From contig JAPLJY010000047.1 of assembly GCA_026388345.1 (NCBI GenBank), forward strand, positions 1 through 24,689: a stretch of DNA of 24,689 nucleotides. Direction: 5' to 3'. This document shows positions 7,442 to 15,472 of this stretch, in pieces. The notes beneath the pieces were generated by a model. The model saw only the letters and a list, made by a program, of their open reading frames with translations, was not told the origin of the DNA and ran no database searches. The position numbers and the translations under genes were made by a program. Positions within the stretch are counted from its first letter, which is position 1. Each line of letters begins with the position of its first letter. Source of the DNA: Deltaproteobacteria bacterium (GTDB lineage: Bacteria > Desulfobacterota > Syntrophia > Syntrophales > UBA5619).

Positions 7442-8722
7442 ATGCTGGATATCAAATACCTCAGGCAGAACATCGATTTCGTGTCCGGAAAGATGCGCGA
7501 GCGGGGCCAGGCGATGAACCTGGAACGTTTCATCGCCCTCGATGCTGAGCGGCGGGACATCATCCAGGAGGTCGAGGGGCTCCGGAGCGAGCGGAACACG
7601 GTCTCCAAACAGATCGGCGAGAAGAAAAAAAACAGGGAGGACGCCGCCGACATCATCGCGCGGATGGGGGAAGTTTCCACCCGGATCAAGGAGCTCGACG
7701 AGACGCTGAAACATACGGACGAGGAGCTTCAGACGATCATGATGACGCTCCCCAACGTCCCGCATGAATCGGTCGTCTGCGGAAAGGGCGCCGAGGACAA
7801 CCCGGTCATCCGGATCTGGGGAGAGAAGCCGCTGTTCTCTTTCGCGCCGCGGCCGCACTGGGAGATCGGCGAGAGCCTGAACATTCTCGATTTCGCCCGC
7901 GGGGCGAAGATCACCGGGGCGCGCTTCACCCTCTACCGGGGGCTCGGAGCCAGGATGGAACGGGCGATCATCAATTTCATGCTCGACCTGCACACCGGCA
8001 CCCACGGCTACACCGAGGTGCTCACCCCCTTCATGGTCAACCGGGAGAGCATGACGGGCACGGGCCAGCTTCCGAAGTTCGAGGAGGATCTCTTTCGGAT
8101 CGACAAGGTGGATTATTTCCTGATCCCGACGGCGGAGGTCCCCGTGACGAACATCCACCGCGATGAGATCCTGAGCGAGAAGGAACTTCCGATAACCTAC
8201 GTGGCCTACTCCCCCTGCTTCCGCGCGGAGGCCGGCTCCTACGGAAAGGACACGCGGGGGCTGATCCGCCAGCACCAGTTCAACAAGGTTGAACTGGTGA
8301 AGTTCTCGAAGCCGGAGAACTCCTACGAGGAGCTGGAAAAACTGACGCTGAACGCCGAGGAGGTGCTCAAGAGACTGAAGATCCCCTACCGGACGGTCTG
8401 CCTCTGCACGGCGGATCTGGGCTTCTCTTCCGCCAAGACCTACGACCTCGAGGCGTGGCTCCCCGGCCAGGATGCCTACCGGGAGATCTCCTCGTGCAGC
8501 AATTTCGAGGAATTTCAGGCGCGCCGGGCGTCGATCCGCTTCCGGCGCGAAGAGAGCGGAAAGGTGGAATTCGTCCATACCCTGAACGGCTCCGGTCTCG
8601 CCGTGGGTAGAACCCTCGTCTCCATCCTGGAGAACTACCAGCAGGCGGACGGGAGCGTCGTCATCCCCGAGGCGCTCCGGCCTTACATGGGAGGGATTGA
8701 CAGAATTCCCGCCGCGGGATAG
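7442..8722 (+). CDS. serS: Serine--tRNA ligase
   Basis: This 426-residue protein is of normal family length. Residues 1-105 form the tRNA-binding antiparallel coiled coil ([18 protein letters not shown] onward). The class II catalytic core follows with [14 protein letters not shown], the TAEVP serine-recognition loop, motif 2 ([26 protein letters not shown]) and motif 3 ([19 protein letters not shown]). It charges tRNA-Ser (and tRNA-Sec) with serine in the cytoplasm. The ATG at 7442 follows GGAGGAGAG. Two tRNA-Ser genes lie 13 and 174 bases downstream on the same strand, an unusual pairing of a synthetase with its own substrates. Confidence 0.97.
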   Translation: MLDIKYLRQNIDFVSGKMRERGQAMNLERFIALDAERRDIIQEVEGLRSERNTVSKQIGEKKKNREDAADIIARMGEVSTRIKELDETLKHTDEELQTIMMTLPNVPHESVVCGKGAEDNPVIRIWGEKPLFSFAPRPHWEIGESLNILDFARGAKITGARFTLYRGLGARMERAIINFMLDLHTGTHGYTEVLTPFMVNRESMTGTGQLPKFEEDLFRIDKVDYFLIPTAEVPVTNIHRDEILSEKELPITYVAYSPCFRAEAGSYGKDTRGLIRQHQFNKVELVKFSKPENSYEELEKLTLNAEEVLKRLKIPYRTVCLCTADLGFSSAKTYDLEAWLPGQDAYREISSCSNFEEFQARRASIRFRREESGKVEFVHTLNGSGLAVGRTLVSILENYQQADGSVVIPEALRPYMGGIDRIPAAG

Positions 8723-8735
8723 CATGCACATGTGC

Positions 8736-8821
8736 GGAGGGATGGCCGAGTGGTCTATGGCGGCGGTCTTGAAAACCGTTGACCGAAAGGTTCGCGGGTT
8801 CGAATCCTGCTCCCTCCGCCA
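8736..8821 (+). tRNA. tRNA-Ser (anticodon UGA)
   Basis: The acceptor arms GGAGGGA/TCCCTCC, a long serine-type variable arm, T-loop TTCGAAT and an encoded CCA end are visible. The anticodon loop CTTGAAA gives anticodon TGA. It starts 13 bases after the serS stop, so it may be read from the serS transcript. Confidence 0.96.
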
Positions 8822-8838
8822 GAGATAACGACCGGACC

Positions 8839-8871
8839 AAGGGGGACACCTTGCCGCAAGGTGTCCCCCTT
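8839..8871. repeat. 33-base perfect palindrome between two tRNA-Ser genes
   Basis: Arms AAGGGGGACACCTTGC and its exact complement flank a single base. No T-run follows, so it is not a classical intrinsic terminator. It may be another extragenic palindrome or a processing signal between the two tRNAs. Confidence 0.7.
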
Positions 8872-8896
8872 GAAAGATGATCGTAAAAAAGATCGC

Positions 8897-8991
8897 GGAG
8901 AGATGGCTGAGTGGCCGAAAGCGATCGCCTGCTAAGCGATTGTACGCCCCTTAAAGGTGTACCGCGGGTTCGAATCCCGCTCTCTCCGCCA
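8897..8991 (+). tRNA. tRNA-Ser (anticodon GCU)
   Basis: The acceptor arms GGAGAGA/TCTCTCC, a long variable arm, T-loop TTCGAAT and encoded CCA are visible. The anticodon loop CTGCTAA gives anticodon GCT. It is directly followed by a run of six T. Confidence 0.96.
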
Positions 8992-9151
8992 TTTTTTCTC
9001 TTCCCGCCGCCCATTTTTCGGAGGATCGGCATAGAGGAAGTCGTCTACATCCTCCAACGCGAGGCCGGACTCCACTAACGGAGACATCTCTACCCGATTG
9101 AATCCAAAAAACCCGTGACACCCGTTTGGGCGATCCATGTCTTACGCGGGA

Positions 9152-10078
9152 TCAAACCGGCCGATCGGTACGTTTGTCCATGCTGACCGAACTGCCCCTG
9201 ATCTTCTTGGCATGATTCTTCATCTCGGAGGCCGCTCCGGTCAGTTCGCCGAAATGGGAGAAGTTTCTGACGCCTGTGCCCGTAACACCGATCGAGAGGC
9301 CGATGAACGGAAAGAACCTTGCCATCCCCCGGCGGTCCGCCGACTCGATGCCGCCCCTTTCCCGGTCCTCCGGGTCATAGACGGTGGGGATGATCTGGTC
9401 GAAGGCGCGGATGATGTCGACACAGGCCTCTTCAATAAGCCCCGCATCCATGATGAAGACAAAATCGTCCCCCCCGATGTGACCAATGAAGCTCCCCTGC
9501 GGCTGCCTGTTCTTGACGATGTTCAGGATCAGACGCCCGGCGATCTTGATGACCTCGTCACCGCGGCTGAAGCCGTACTTGTCGTTGAACGGCTTGAAAT
9601 CCGCCAGATCGGCATAGGCAAAGGAAAAATTCTCGCCGCGCTCCATACGCTCCCGGATCTGCCGGTTGATGGCGATATTGCCGGGAAGCCTTGTCAGGGG
9701 ATTGATTTCAACGATCCGCTCGGAACGGATGATGGCCAGCGAGGCCCGCGAGAGGAGATCCCGTTCGATATCGCCCTTCCGGAGATAATCCTCGACAAAC
9801 AGCCCCTCCCATCGCATGGTCGCCGACTGGTCACCGAGAACGGCCAGAACCGGGATCTGTTTGAACATCGGGTCTTCCTTCAGGTTGTTAAGTGTTTCCA
9901 TCATCGAGGCGTCCCCGGAAACGATCTCCACGATGACCAGGTTGGGGATATCGTTGAAGATTGAATCCACGGCCGAAACGATCTCTCTGAAGACAAGCGT
10001 CCGGAAATGCTGGGAAAGAAGCCGATCGGCAAGACTTGTCAAAACAATGTCCCGGGAGACGATGATAGTCGTTTTCAT
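9152..10078 (-). CDS. Degenerate receiver domain plus GGDEF-type (GGDDF) signalling protein
   Basis: This protein has 308 residues. Residues 1-110 have the fold pattern of a response-regulator receiver, but the phosphoacceptor position is Glu51 (VIVEIVSGD) and the N-terminal acid pair is reduced to SRD. The lysine-containing DYLRKG is kept. Residues 130-300 are a GGDEF domain with metal ligand D157, guanine contacts N165 and D174 (FNDKYGFSRGDEV), and the signature GGDDF at 202-206. No RxxD inhibitory site precedes the signature. GGDEF proteins make cyclic di-GMP; the E-to-D change at the fourth signature residue makes activity uncertain. Its ATG lies 2 bases after the HDOD gene stop, suggesting translational coupling. 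Confidence 0.85.
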   Translation of the reverse strand: MKTTIIVSRDIVLTSLADRLLSQHFRTLVFREIVSAVDSIFNDIPNLVIVEIVSGDASMMETLNNLKEDPMFKQIPVLAVLGDQSATMRWEGLFVEDYLRKGDIERDLLSRASLAIIRSERIVEINPLTRLPGNIAINRQIRERMERGENFSFAYADLADFKPFNDKYGFSRGDEVIKIAGRLILNIVKNRQPQGSFIGHIGGDDFVFIMDAGLIEEACVDIIRAFDQIIPTVYDPEDRERGGIESADRRGMARFFPFIGLSIGVTGTGVRNFSHFGELTGAASEMKNHAKKIRGSSVSMDKRTDRPV

Positions 10079-10080
10079 GG

Positions 10081-10917
10081 CTACAGGGTCAGCCCCCCGG
10101 ATTCATCCAGGGAGTTCTCCAGTTTATCCAGCAATTCGAGCATATCCGCTTCCGTCAGCGCAAGGAGTTCAAAGGCCGCCGGATGGACGGCAGCCGCCAG
10201 GGAATCACCGGCGAAGCCGAATCCGCGTGCACGCATCAGGACATCCGAAAAATGGACGATGGCCGTTTCCAGGGGTGCAGTTTTCGCCATGTTCGGACGG
10301 TGATGGTATCCGATCCCCTCGACGAGATTCACCGGGAATCGCCATTTCTCCGCCAGCCACATGCCGACGGCGGCGTGCGTCTCCTGAAAAACGCCCCGCT
10401 CCGCCTCAAAGATGGGAATCCGCCGGGATGCCGCCTCGCGCATGGCCCCTTCGTAGAGCGGCTGAAACTCCAGAATCAGGATTACCTTGCCGATATCGTG
10501 CAGGAGGGCCGCGATGGCCACCTCTTCCGGAGCCTTAACTCCCTTTTTCTCGGCAACGGCCCGTGCGATCATGGCGCAACCCAGAGAATGGTCCCACAAC
10601 CCCGTCATGAGCTTCTGCATGATATCGAAGACCGAAATCCCCAGCAGAAGCCCCCGGACGACGTTGAGCCCCAAGAGCATGATTGCGTGCGAAACGGACG
10701 AAATCCGTCCCGGAAAACCGTAGACGGCGGAATTGACCATCCGGAGGACCTTGGTGGTCAAGGCCGGATCGCTGGAGATAAAATGGCTGATTTCATCCAG
10801 CGTTACGCGCGGTTTCCCGATGACCTGCGAGGTTTTCTTGAGCGTCTCCGGTACGGTGGGCAGGGCGGTGATGTTTTCAATCCTCGCCCGCTGCCTTGTG
10901 ATGTCTATGCTCTCCAA
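10081..10917 (-). CDS. HDOD domain-containing protein
   Basis: This 278-residue protein has the HDOD pattern: ALPTVPETLKK at 18-28, ISSDPALTTKVLRMVNSAVYG at 47-67, SSVSHAIMLLGL at 73-84, and the HD pair in LLHDIGK (H140, D141). YHHRPN follows. HDOD proteins are regulatory relatives of HD phosphohydrolases linked to cyclic di-GMP signalling and stress responses; most have no shown enzymatic activity. The start is a TTG at 10917 with an AGGTGA site 9 bases upstream. An in-frame stop just before it (10929-10927) excludes a longer form. It sits between a small HD-GYP-N-like gene and the GGDEF gene, all on the minus strand. Confidence 0.87.
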   Translation of the reverse strand: MESIDITRQRARIENITALPTVPETLKKTSQVIGKPRVTLDEISHFISSDPALTTKVLRMVNSAVYGFPGRISSVSHAIMLLGLNVVRGLLLGISVFDIMQKLMTGLWDHSLGCAMIARAVAEKKGVKAPEEVAIAALLHDIGKVILILEFQPLYEGAMREAASRRIPIFEAERGVFQETHAAVGMWLAEKWRFPVNLVEGIGYHHRPNMAKTAPLETAIVHFSDVLMRARGFGFAGDSLAAAVHPAAFELLALTEADMLELLDKLENSLDESGGLTL

Positions 10918-11001
10918 GCGCTTCCGTCACCTGTTGCAAAGAGGAGGGCGTTTTTTTAGGAAACGGCTGTGCATCCGCCCACAGTTCCTTCCTTCTCGCC
11001 G

Positions 11002-11298
11002 TTATCTGTAGAGTTTCTCAATATGATTCCGAACAGCCTTTTTGATCAGTCCCATGTGGGGTTTGTCCTGGACGGTTTCAAATCGCTCTTCCAGGCGGGC
11101 GAGCGCCTCGTCCAAGGGGATGGACTGTTCGGAAGGGCCGTCCACAAAGATCCCCTCCACATCCATGTCACGGATGCGTTCGATCCACCTCTCGGTCAGT
11201 TCCGCTCCCTCTGCCAGGATGACCATCCCATTCTTGCCGGTGAGCGGCTTGACCAGCACCATCCCGGGCATCAGCTTTTCGCTTGAGATTCTCGGCAT
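11002..11298 (-). CDS. Small protein resembling the N-terminal domain of HD-GYP regulators
   Basis: This is a 98-residue protein from the ATG at 11298. The frame stays open further upstream, but that extension (rich in Cys, Pro and Arg) overlaps the tRNA-Arg promoter and is unlikely. The pattern LMPGMVLVKPLTGKNGMVIL-A-EGAELTERWIERIRDMDVEGIFVDG resembles the leader domain in front of HD-GYP phosphodiesterases (DUF3391-like), here without the catalytic part. It precedes the HDOD and GGDEF genes by 84 bases and is probably the first gene of the cluster, so a role in cyclic di-GMP signalling is inferred from context only. Confidence 0.65.
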   Translation of the reverse strand: MPRISSEKLMPGMVLVKPLTGKNGMVILAEGAELTERWIERIRDMDVEGIFVDGPSEQSIPLDEALARLEERFETVQDKPHMGLIKKAVRNHIEKLYR

Positions 11299-11466
11299 AT
11301 CGTCCCCGTACGTCCGCCCTTTCGTGACCCTGCATTGCATTACCGCGGGTGCAGATATACGGTTTTTCAAAAAGAAAAACAAGATCTCTTTCGAGCAGCG
11401 GCAAAAGGGCGTTATCCCAGCCGGAGATCGACCATTTTCGCGACGAATCCCGCGCGACGAATCCTG

Positions 11467-11494
11467 TTGACATATTCCACAAAGTGGATAGAAT
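11467..11494 (+). promoter_or_regulatory. Sigma-70 promoter upstream of tRNA-Arg
   Basis: TTGACA (11467-11472), a 16-base spacer and TAGAAT (11489-11494) form a near-consensus promoter about 100 bases upstream of the tRNA. The spacer holds a small inverted repeat (TCCAC/GTGGA). Confidence 0.6.
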
Positions 11495-11593
11495 GGCCGC
11501 CCGTTGTCCGGAAGCAGGGACGCGGGGTCCCGTTTTTCGGAAGGTCCGACGCAGTCGTTGCTGCTGCAAGGGCTGGCAGGGAAAACAAGAAAC

Positions 11594-11670
11594 GCGCCCA
11601 TAGCTCAGCTGGATAGAGCATCAGACTACGAATCTGAGGGCCGCAAGTTCGAATCTTGCTGGGCGCACCA
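11594..11670 (+). tRNA. tRNA-Arg (anticodon ACG)
   Basis: The complete cloverleaf is visible: acceptor GCGCCCA/TGGGCGC, anticodon stem TCAGA/TCTGA with loop CTACGAA (anticodon ACG), T-arm GCAAG/CTTGC and encoded CCA. Confidence 0.97.
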
Positions 11671-11675
11671 TACAA

Positions 11676-11716
11676 AACAAGGGGTTAGCTGTTTACGGTT
11701 AGCCCCTTGTTTTTAT
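11676..11716 (+). terminator. Intrinsic terminator of tRNA-Arg
   Basis: The stem AACAAGGGGTTAGC with its near complement GGTTAGCCCCTTGTT is followed by a T-run. The core is nearly identical to the terminator at 24165-24202. Confidence 0.85.
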
Positions 11717-11898
11717 CATTGCTACCCTATTGCTATCCCCTGCAAGTATTTCTGTCAATCGGAAGTCATTTGTGTCTGAACTTTTCTTGTTTTTTGCACT
11801 CAGGAATGATTTGTTTCTTTCGTTAAAATATAGTATCGTCATAAACGATTTTGATGAATATACCAATTCAATATAATATGTTACATATTTATTGCAGG

Positions 11899-11930
11899 CG
11901 GCAACCAGGCTTTGATATATCCGGTTGCCG
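11899..11930 (+). other. Hairpin in the leader of the 91-residue protein gene
   Basis: Arms CGGCAACC/GGTTGCCG enclose 16 bases and end about 10 bases before the ribosome binding site of the next gene. It lies in the AT-rich 281-base gap after tRNA-Arg, in which I see no other feature. It may affect translation or mRNA stability. Confidence 0.4.
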
Positions 11931-11951
11931 GAATCATAAAGGAGAGAGAAT

Positions 11952-12227
11952 ATGCCTGACTACTGGATCAAGATTAACGAGACGGAGAATGAGGAGCTGA
12001 AACATCATCATTATCTGATTACTGCAAAAGACGAGCGCGAGGCGAAAAAACGCGCGATAAAGTTCATGGAGCGCTTCATTGACGATGATGAGGATCCGGA
12101 AAAAATCGAAAACGGATATACCTTCTACAACAAGGCAGTTTTTGTCCGGCTCTCCGCCGTAAAGGAAACGACGAAGGAACAGTTCAAAGAATTTCTGCTA
12201 AAGACCCATACCATCAACATGGATTGA
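11952..12227 (+). CDS. Conserved-looking small protein of unknown function
   Basis: This is a 91-residue protein with a strong AAAGGAGAGAG site and an ATG at 11952. It begins MPDYWIKINETENEEL and is rich in charged residues, with a DDDEDPEKIE acidic patch in the middle and a predicted alpha/beta mix; there is no signal peptide, membrane segment or cysteine motif. The sequence quality (clear start, balanced composition, normal codon use) argues for a real cytoplasmic protein. I do not recognise the family. It is followed after 108 bases by the cyclophilin gene on the same strand, which has its own ribosome binding site and may be co-transcribed. Confidence 0.75.
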   Translation: MPDYWIKINETENEELKHHHYLITAKDEREAKKRAIKFMERFIDDDEDPEKIENGYTFYNKAVFVRLSAVKETTKEQFKEFLLKTHTINMD

Positions 12228-12335
12228 GCCAAATGTGAAACCTTCAGATTGCAACACATTCCCGCGGATCGTTTTGCGGAAATCAGGGTACACTTGCTCC
12301 AAAGACCCAAAAAACAGCTTTTCAGGAGAGAAAGC

Positions 12336-12968
12336 ATGAAACAGATGAGGTGGTTTTCCGGTATATTCTTTTTATTGCTTATTACTTTTGCGGCAGGAGG
12401 GAGCATGGCCAGTGAAAATATGCAATTTGCAGACGGGCTTTATGCAAAAATCATCACTTCCAAAGGCGATATTCTGATTAAGCTGGAATTTGAAAAGACA
12501 CCCTTGACGGTCACCAACTTTGTCGGTCTGGCCGAAGGCACCAAGGAATCCAACCGCGGTAGAGGTGTTCGTTTCTATGATGGACTTACCTTCCATCGCG
12601 TCATCCCGAATTTTATGATTCAAGGCGGCGATCCTACAGGAAACGGCTCCGGCGGTCCCGGTTATAAATTCCCCGATGAGATTGATTCCCCCCTCAAACA
12701 TGATGTTCCAGGCATATTGTCCATGGCCAATGCCGGTCCCGGCACCAACGGGAGCCAGTTCTTTATTACCCACGTCAAAACCCCGTGGCTGGACGGCAAA
12801 CATACGATCTTTGGCCACGTTGTCGAAGGACAGGATGTCGTAAATGCCATCCGGCAGGGTGATACCATAAAAACCATTCAGATCGTCAGCAGCGGCGACA
12901 AGGCCGCTGCATTCAAGGCCGATCAGGATTCTTTTGACCGGTTGCTCGCCAAACTCAGACAAAAATAA
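12336..12968 (+). CDS. Exported cyclophilin-type peptidyl-prolyl isomerase
   Basis: This 210-residue protein has an N-terminal signal peptide (hydrophobic core [11 protein letters not shown], cleavage near residues 22-25), so it acts in the periplasm. The cyclophilin domain spans about 30-185 with [35 protein letters not shown] and [15 protein letters not shown], which include the catalytic Arg and the substrate pocket residues. It isomerises proline peptide bonds during folding. The ATG at 12336 follows AGGAGAG; in-frame codons upstream to 12249 lack signals. It converges with yhhQ with only four bases between stops; a TCAATCCC/GGGATTGA hairpin at 12973-12998 may terminate both. Confidence 0.93.
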   Translation: MKQMRWFSGIFFLLLITFAAGGSMASENMQFADGLYAKIITSKGDILIKLEFEKTPLTVTNFVGLAEGTKESNRGRGVRFYDGLTFHRVIPNFMIQGGDPTGNGSGGPGYKFPDEIDSPLKHDVPGILSMANAGPGTNGSQFFITHVKTPWLDGKHTIFGHVVEGQDVVNAIRQGDTIKTIQIVSSGDKAAAFKADQDSFDRLLAKLRQK

Positions 12969-12972
12969 GGTC

Positions 12973-13671
12973 TCAATCCCTCCATCGCAGGGGATTGAAG
13001 TTCGTCTTCCGGTCATAGAAGTCTTCCCGCTCCGCGCGCTTCAGGAAATTCACGGTTAGATAGGTGAGCGGGGTAACCAGCGTTTCATAGGCGGATTTCA
13101 TCAGCCATTGGCTCCCCGCCATCGTTACCAGCGCATCGGGGGGAACCGTCCCGTAAAAGGCCAGAAAAATAAAGACCCCGGAATCCGCGAGCTGGCCGAC
13201 GATCGTGGAGCCGATCGTGCGCATCCACAGATGCCGCCCCCGGGTCGTGATCTTCATCTTGGCCAGCACGAAAGAATTGAGGAACTCTCCTACCAGATAG
13301 GCCAGAAAGGAGGCGGCCAGAATCCTGGGCGTCGACCCGAAGATCGCCTGGTAAGCCTGCTGCGAGGCGGCGGCGGTTTCAAAGGCGCCCGTCCTCCAGA
13401 AGGGCGCCGGCGGCAACTCGATGGAAAGATAGAAAATGAATACCGCCAGCAGGTTGCACCCGAAGCCTATCCAGATGACCCGCCGGGCCTTCGCGTAGCC
13501 GTACACCTCGGTCAGGATATCCCCGAAAATATAGGAGATCGGAAAGATCAGAATCGCGGCCGGCAGGTAAAACGGTCCCACGGAGATCAGCTTCACGGCA
13601 ATGATGTTGGAGACCACCAAGCTGGTCACGAAAACGGCGGTAATGGCGGGCAACCAGCGCTGTTCAGCCAT
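12973..13671 (-). CDS. yhhQ: Queuosine precursor transporter (YhhQ/DUF165)
   Basis: This is a 232-residue membrane protein with about six hydrophobic segments. It has family motifs SNIIAVKLI, FPISYIFGDILTEVYGY and IVGQLADSGVFI. Members import preQ0/preQ1-type 7-deazaguanine precursors of queuosine. The ATG at 13671 has a GGGAAG site upstream and overlaps the 3' end of queF by 8 bases, so the two are translationally coupled. A longer open frame upstream is just the antisense-frame overlap with queF. With queF in the same operon, salvage and synthesis of queuosine precursors appear jointly expressed. Confidence 0.92.
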   Translation of the reverse strand: MAEQRWLPAITAVFVTSLVVSNIIAVKLISVGPFYLPAAILIFPISYIFGDILTEVYGYAKARRVIWIGFGCNLLAVFIFYLSIELPPAPFWRTGAFETAAASQQAYQAIFGSTPRILAASFLAYLVGEFLNSFVLAKMKITTRGRHLWMRTIGSTIVGQLADSGVFIFLAFYGTVPPDALVTMAGSQWLMKSAYETLVTPLTYLTVNFLKRAEREDFYDRKTNFNPLRWRD

Positions 13672-14077
13672 TTTTCTTCCCGTGTTCCGCTTCGACGGAA
13701 ATGGATATCCCCCCCCGCACCGCAAAATCCGCGGTGACCTTGCACCAGCGGGGGGCCAGGACCTTGACCAAATCGTCCAGGATCGCGTTGGCCACATGTT
13801 CGTGGAAGACCCCCTGGTTCCGGAAAGACCAGATGTAAAGTTTGAGCGATTTGGACTCCAGGATCTTCCGGTCGGGAATGTATTGAAGCGTCAGGCGGGC
13901 AAAATCGGGCTGCCCCGTCGCCGGACAGACGCAGGTGAATTCTTCCGTGCGAAGGGTGACGACATAATCCCGTGCCGGATGGTGGTTCGGAAACGTCTCC
14001 AACTTCTTTGCCGGCTTCTCCCCCCGGCCGAGCAGGGTCAACCCTTCCAGGTCGGATTTTTCAGTCATCTTGGGCAT
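13664..14077 (-). CDS. queF: NADPH-dependent 7-cyano-7-deazaguanine reductase
   Basis: This 137-residue enzyme is of the short (YkvM-type) QueF class. The catalytic segment EFTCVCPATGQPDFA contains the nucleophile Cys51 and Asp58. ESKSLKLY and FHEH motifs of substrate and NADPH binding follow. It reduces preQ0 to preQ1 in the queuosine tRNA modification pathway (cytoplasm). The ATG at 14077 has an AGGAAGGG site with 5-base spacing. It is the first gene of the queF-yhhQ operon. The ORF ends with KKNG and its stop lies within the yhhQ start. Confidence 0.95.
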   Translation of the reverse strand: MPKMTEKSDLEGLTLLGRGEKPAKKLETFPNHHPARDYVVTLRTEEFTCVCPATGQPDFARLTLQYIPDRKILESKSLKLYIWSFRNQGVFHEHVANAILDDLVKVLAPRWCKVTADFAVRGGISISVEAEHGKKNG

Positions 14078-14295
14078 AGGGTCCCTTCCTTTGCGTTTTT
14101 TGTCTTCATCCTTAAGGGAGATGAAAGTGCGTCACGCCTCCCGGATTTTCCTTTTTTTCGATCCATGAATCTTCACGGGCAGGCCCTTTTCATCTATCTG
14201 AAACGGCCTGATCTTGTCCACATTTTTTCTCTCCGCGAACAATAATTTTTCTGTTGATAATCCATTTCTGCTATGGTAAGGGGGAGCGCATCCGC
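14078..14295. other. Intergenic leader region of queF and promoter region of tRNA-Gln
   Basis: No gene is called in these 218 bases. On the minus strand, a hairpin-forming stretch (GGGAG...CTCCC) followed by GACAAAAAACGC lies 20-70 bases before queF. Its A-rich tail and a possible GCGT/ACGC pairing recall a preQ1-type pseudoknot, but the spacing does not fit the class I consensus. On the plus strand a TTGATA at 14254 is a possible -35 box for tRNA-Gln. Confidence 0.3.
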
Positions 14296-14369
14296 TGGGG
14301 GATCGTTCAATGGTAGGACAACGGACTCTGACTCCGTGAATCAAGGTTCGAATCCTTGTCTCCCAGCCA
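14296..14369 (+). tRNA. tRNA-Gln (anticodon CUG), integration target
   Basis: The complete cloverleaf is visible: acceptor TGGGGGA/TCTCCCA, D-arm, anticodon loop CTCTGAC (anticodon CTG at 14328-14330), T-arm CAAGG/CCTTG and encoded CCA. No terminator follows; the integrase stop is 9 bases downstream. The 3' 45 bases are repeated at 24114-24158, so the 3' half of this gene was most likely supplied by the integrated element. Confidence 0.96.
14325..14369 (+). repeat. Left attachment site (attL), within tRNA-Gln
   Basis: These 45 bases match 24114-24158 at 41 positions. The first 18 (ACTCTGACTCCGTGAATC, anticodon loop and following stem) are identical and are the likely crossover region. The four differences form two compensatory pairs in the T-stem. 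Confidence 0.9.
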
Positions 14370-14377
14370 TAATAGAA

Positions 14378-15472
14378 TCAACTGGTTACGAGACGCAAAA
14401 GCGGCCGTGACCCTTTGTTTTTTTGTGGCTGTGATAAAATTGTGATATTTTCTGGGCAGGCTCTGTCCATTGTTTCTATGCCCGGTCGCAAGCTCTCCGG
14501 ATAGTGGTGTGCATATCGCATGATCATGGACGTGGTTTTCCATCGGCCCAACTTCTGCACGCGATACAGATCAACACCATTTTGCACCAACCGCGTGGCG
14601 AAGGTATGCCGCAGATCGTGGAAACGAAGCCTTTCAATCCCCGCTTTCTTTATCACCGCATGAAATGCTCTGATCAGGTTTTGTGCTGGTATCCTTTTCC
14701 CGCATTTATTGAGAAACACCCGAGGGCTTTCACCATGCGTGCTTTCGTGCCTTTGCTGCAAGACATGCAAAGCGGTCTGGCTGACCGGCAACGTATCGAC
14801 GTTTTTGTTCTTTTGTTCATAAAGTGTAATGGTACGTCGATTAAAATCAACCTGCTTCCACGCTAAATCGAGAATCTCACTTTCCCTGAATCCAGTGTGG
14901 ATCGCAAAAATGATAATTTCCTGAAGCCATTTCGGAGACGCTTCAATCAGTTTTGCTTCCTCTTCGTGCGTCAGCCAGCGTTCAATAAAATTATTTACCT
15001 TTTCTTTGCTAACCTTGCTGACGGGATTCTCCTTTACCCATTCCCACTCTCGTATTGCCAAGTTAAAGGCGTGGCCCATAAGGATTAACTCATAATTCAC
15101 CGTGCGCGGTGAAGCTCCTTCTTGCCTGCGCTTGACCTTATACTCAGCAATCTGACGGGGAGTAATTTCTGTCAGAACAATATTTCCAAATACCGGCTCC
15201 AGATGCTTTCTTAGTCCTTTATCTCTTTCGTATGACCGAGGAGCCTTGTTAATCGCCGAATATTCTGACAGGTATTTATCCATGAGCTCACGAAACGTGA
15301 TATGTTCCCCCTCTAGGACGTCAAACCACTTCCCTTCCGCTATATCCCCTTTCAATTTGTCAAAGATCCTTATGGCAAGCTTCTTGTCTTCTGTTTCCGT
15401 TGACCGCCTGAACTGCTCGCCATGATGAGAAAAACTCATCCACCAGACCGACCCTCTTTTATACAGACCCAT
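14378..15472 (-). CDS. Tyrosine-type site-specific integrase
   Basis: This 364-residue protein has an N-terminal arm-binding domain (MGLYKRGSVWWMSFSHHGEQF), a SAM-like core-binding domain (about 60-160) and the catalytic domain. The catalytic residues are the Arg of HTGFRESEI, HDLRHTFA (H-x2-R), and Tyr in MRYAHHYPESL. In LGRW the usual third-box His is Arg, followed by Trp. It inserts and, with excisionase, excises the element at tRNA-Gln. Its stop lies 9 bases from the tRNA, the common arrangement for tRNA-targeting islands. The first codons overlap the excisionase-like gene by 14 bases. The ATG at 15472 is the start. Confidence 0.95.
   Translation of the reverse strand: MGLYKRGSVWWMSFSHHGEQFRRSTETEDKKLAIRIFDKLKGDIAEGKWFDVLEGEHITFRELMDKYLSEYSAINKAPRSYERDKGLRKHLEPVFGNIVLTEITPRQIAEYKVKRRQEGASPRTVNYELILMGHAFNLAIREWEWVKENPVSKVSKEKVNNFIERWLTHEEEAKLIEASPKWLQEIIIFAIHTGFRESEILDLAWKQVDFNRRTITLYEQKNKNVDTLPVSQTALHVLQQRHESTHGESPRVFLNKCGKRIPAQNLIRAFHAVIKKAGIERLRFHDLRHTFATRLVQNGVDLYRVQKLGRWKTTSMIMRYAHHYPESLRPGIETMDRACPENITILSQPQKNKGSRPLLRLVTS
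14430..14447. promoter_or_regulatory. Candidate integrase arm-type site, left end
   Basis: TGTGATAAAATTGTGATA (a GTGATA doublet with 11-base period) matches 23967-23984 at 16 of 18 positions in the same orientation. It lies 61 bases inside the left core site, within the integrase 3' coding region. Confidence 0.4.

Noticed and set aside
7385..8731. Long open frame antisense to serS
   Set aside because: It is fully covered by serS, which has clear motifs and a ribosome binding site; the antisense frame is a shadow of GC-rich codons.
8992..9151. Small gene overlapping the second tRNA-Ser on the minus strand
   Set aside because: The frame runs through the tRNA, and the 160 bases show no start signal or recognisable protein.
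9152..10078. Hypr-type (cGAMP-making) GGDEF enzyme
   Set aside because: A serine precedes GDEV, but the selectivity position is the Asp of GDEV itself (D174), which is the normal cyclase residue.
14132..14344. Minus-strand small gene between queF and tRNA-Gln
   Set aside because: The frame crosses the tRNA gene and has no start signal; only the last 30 codons look neutral.
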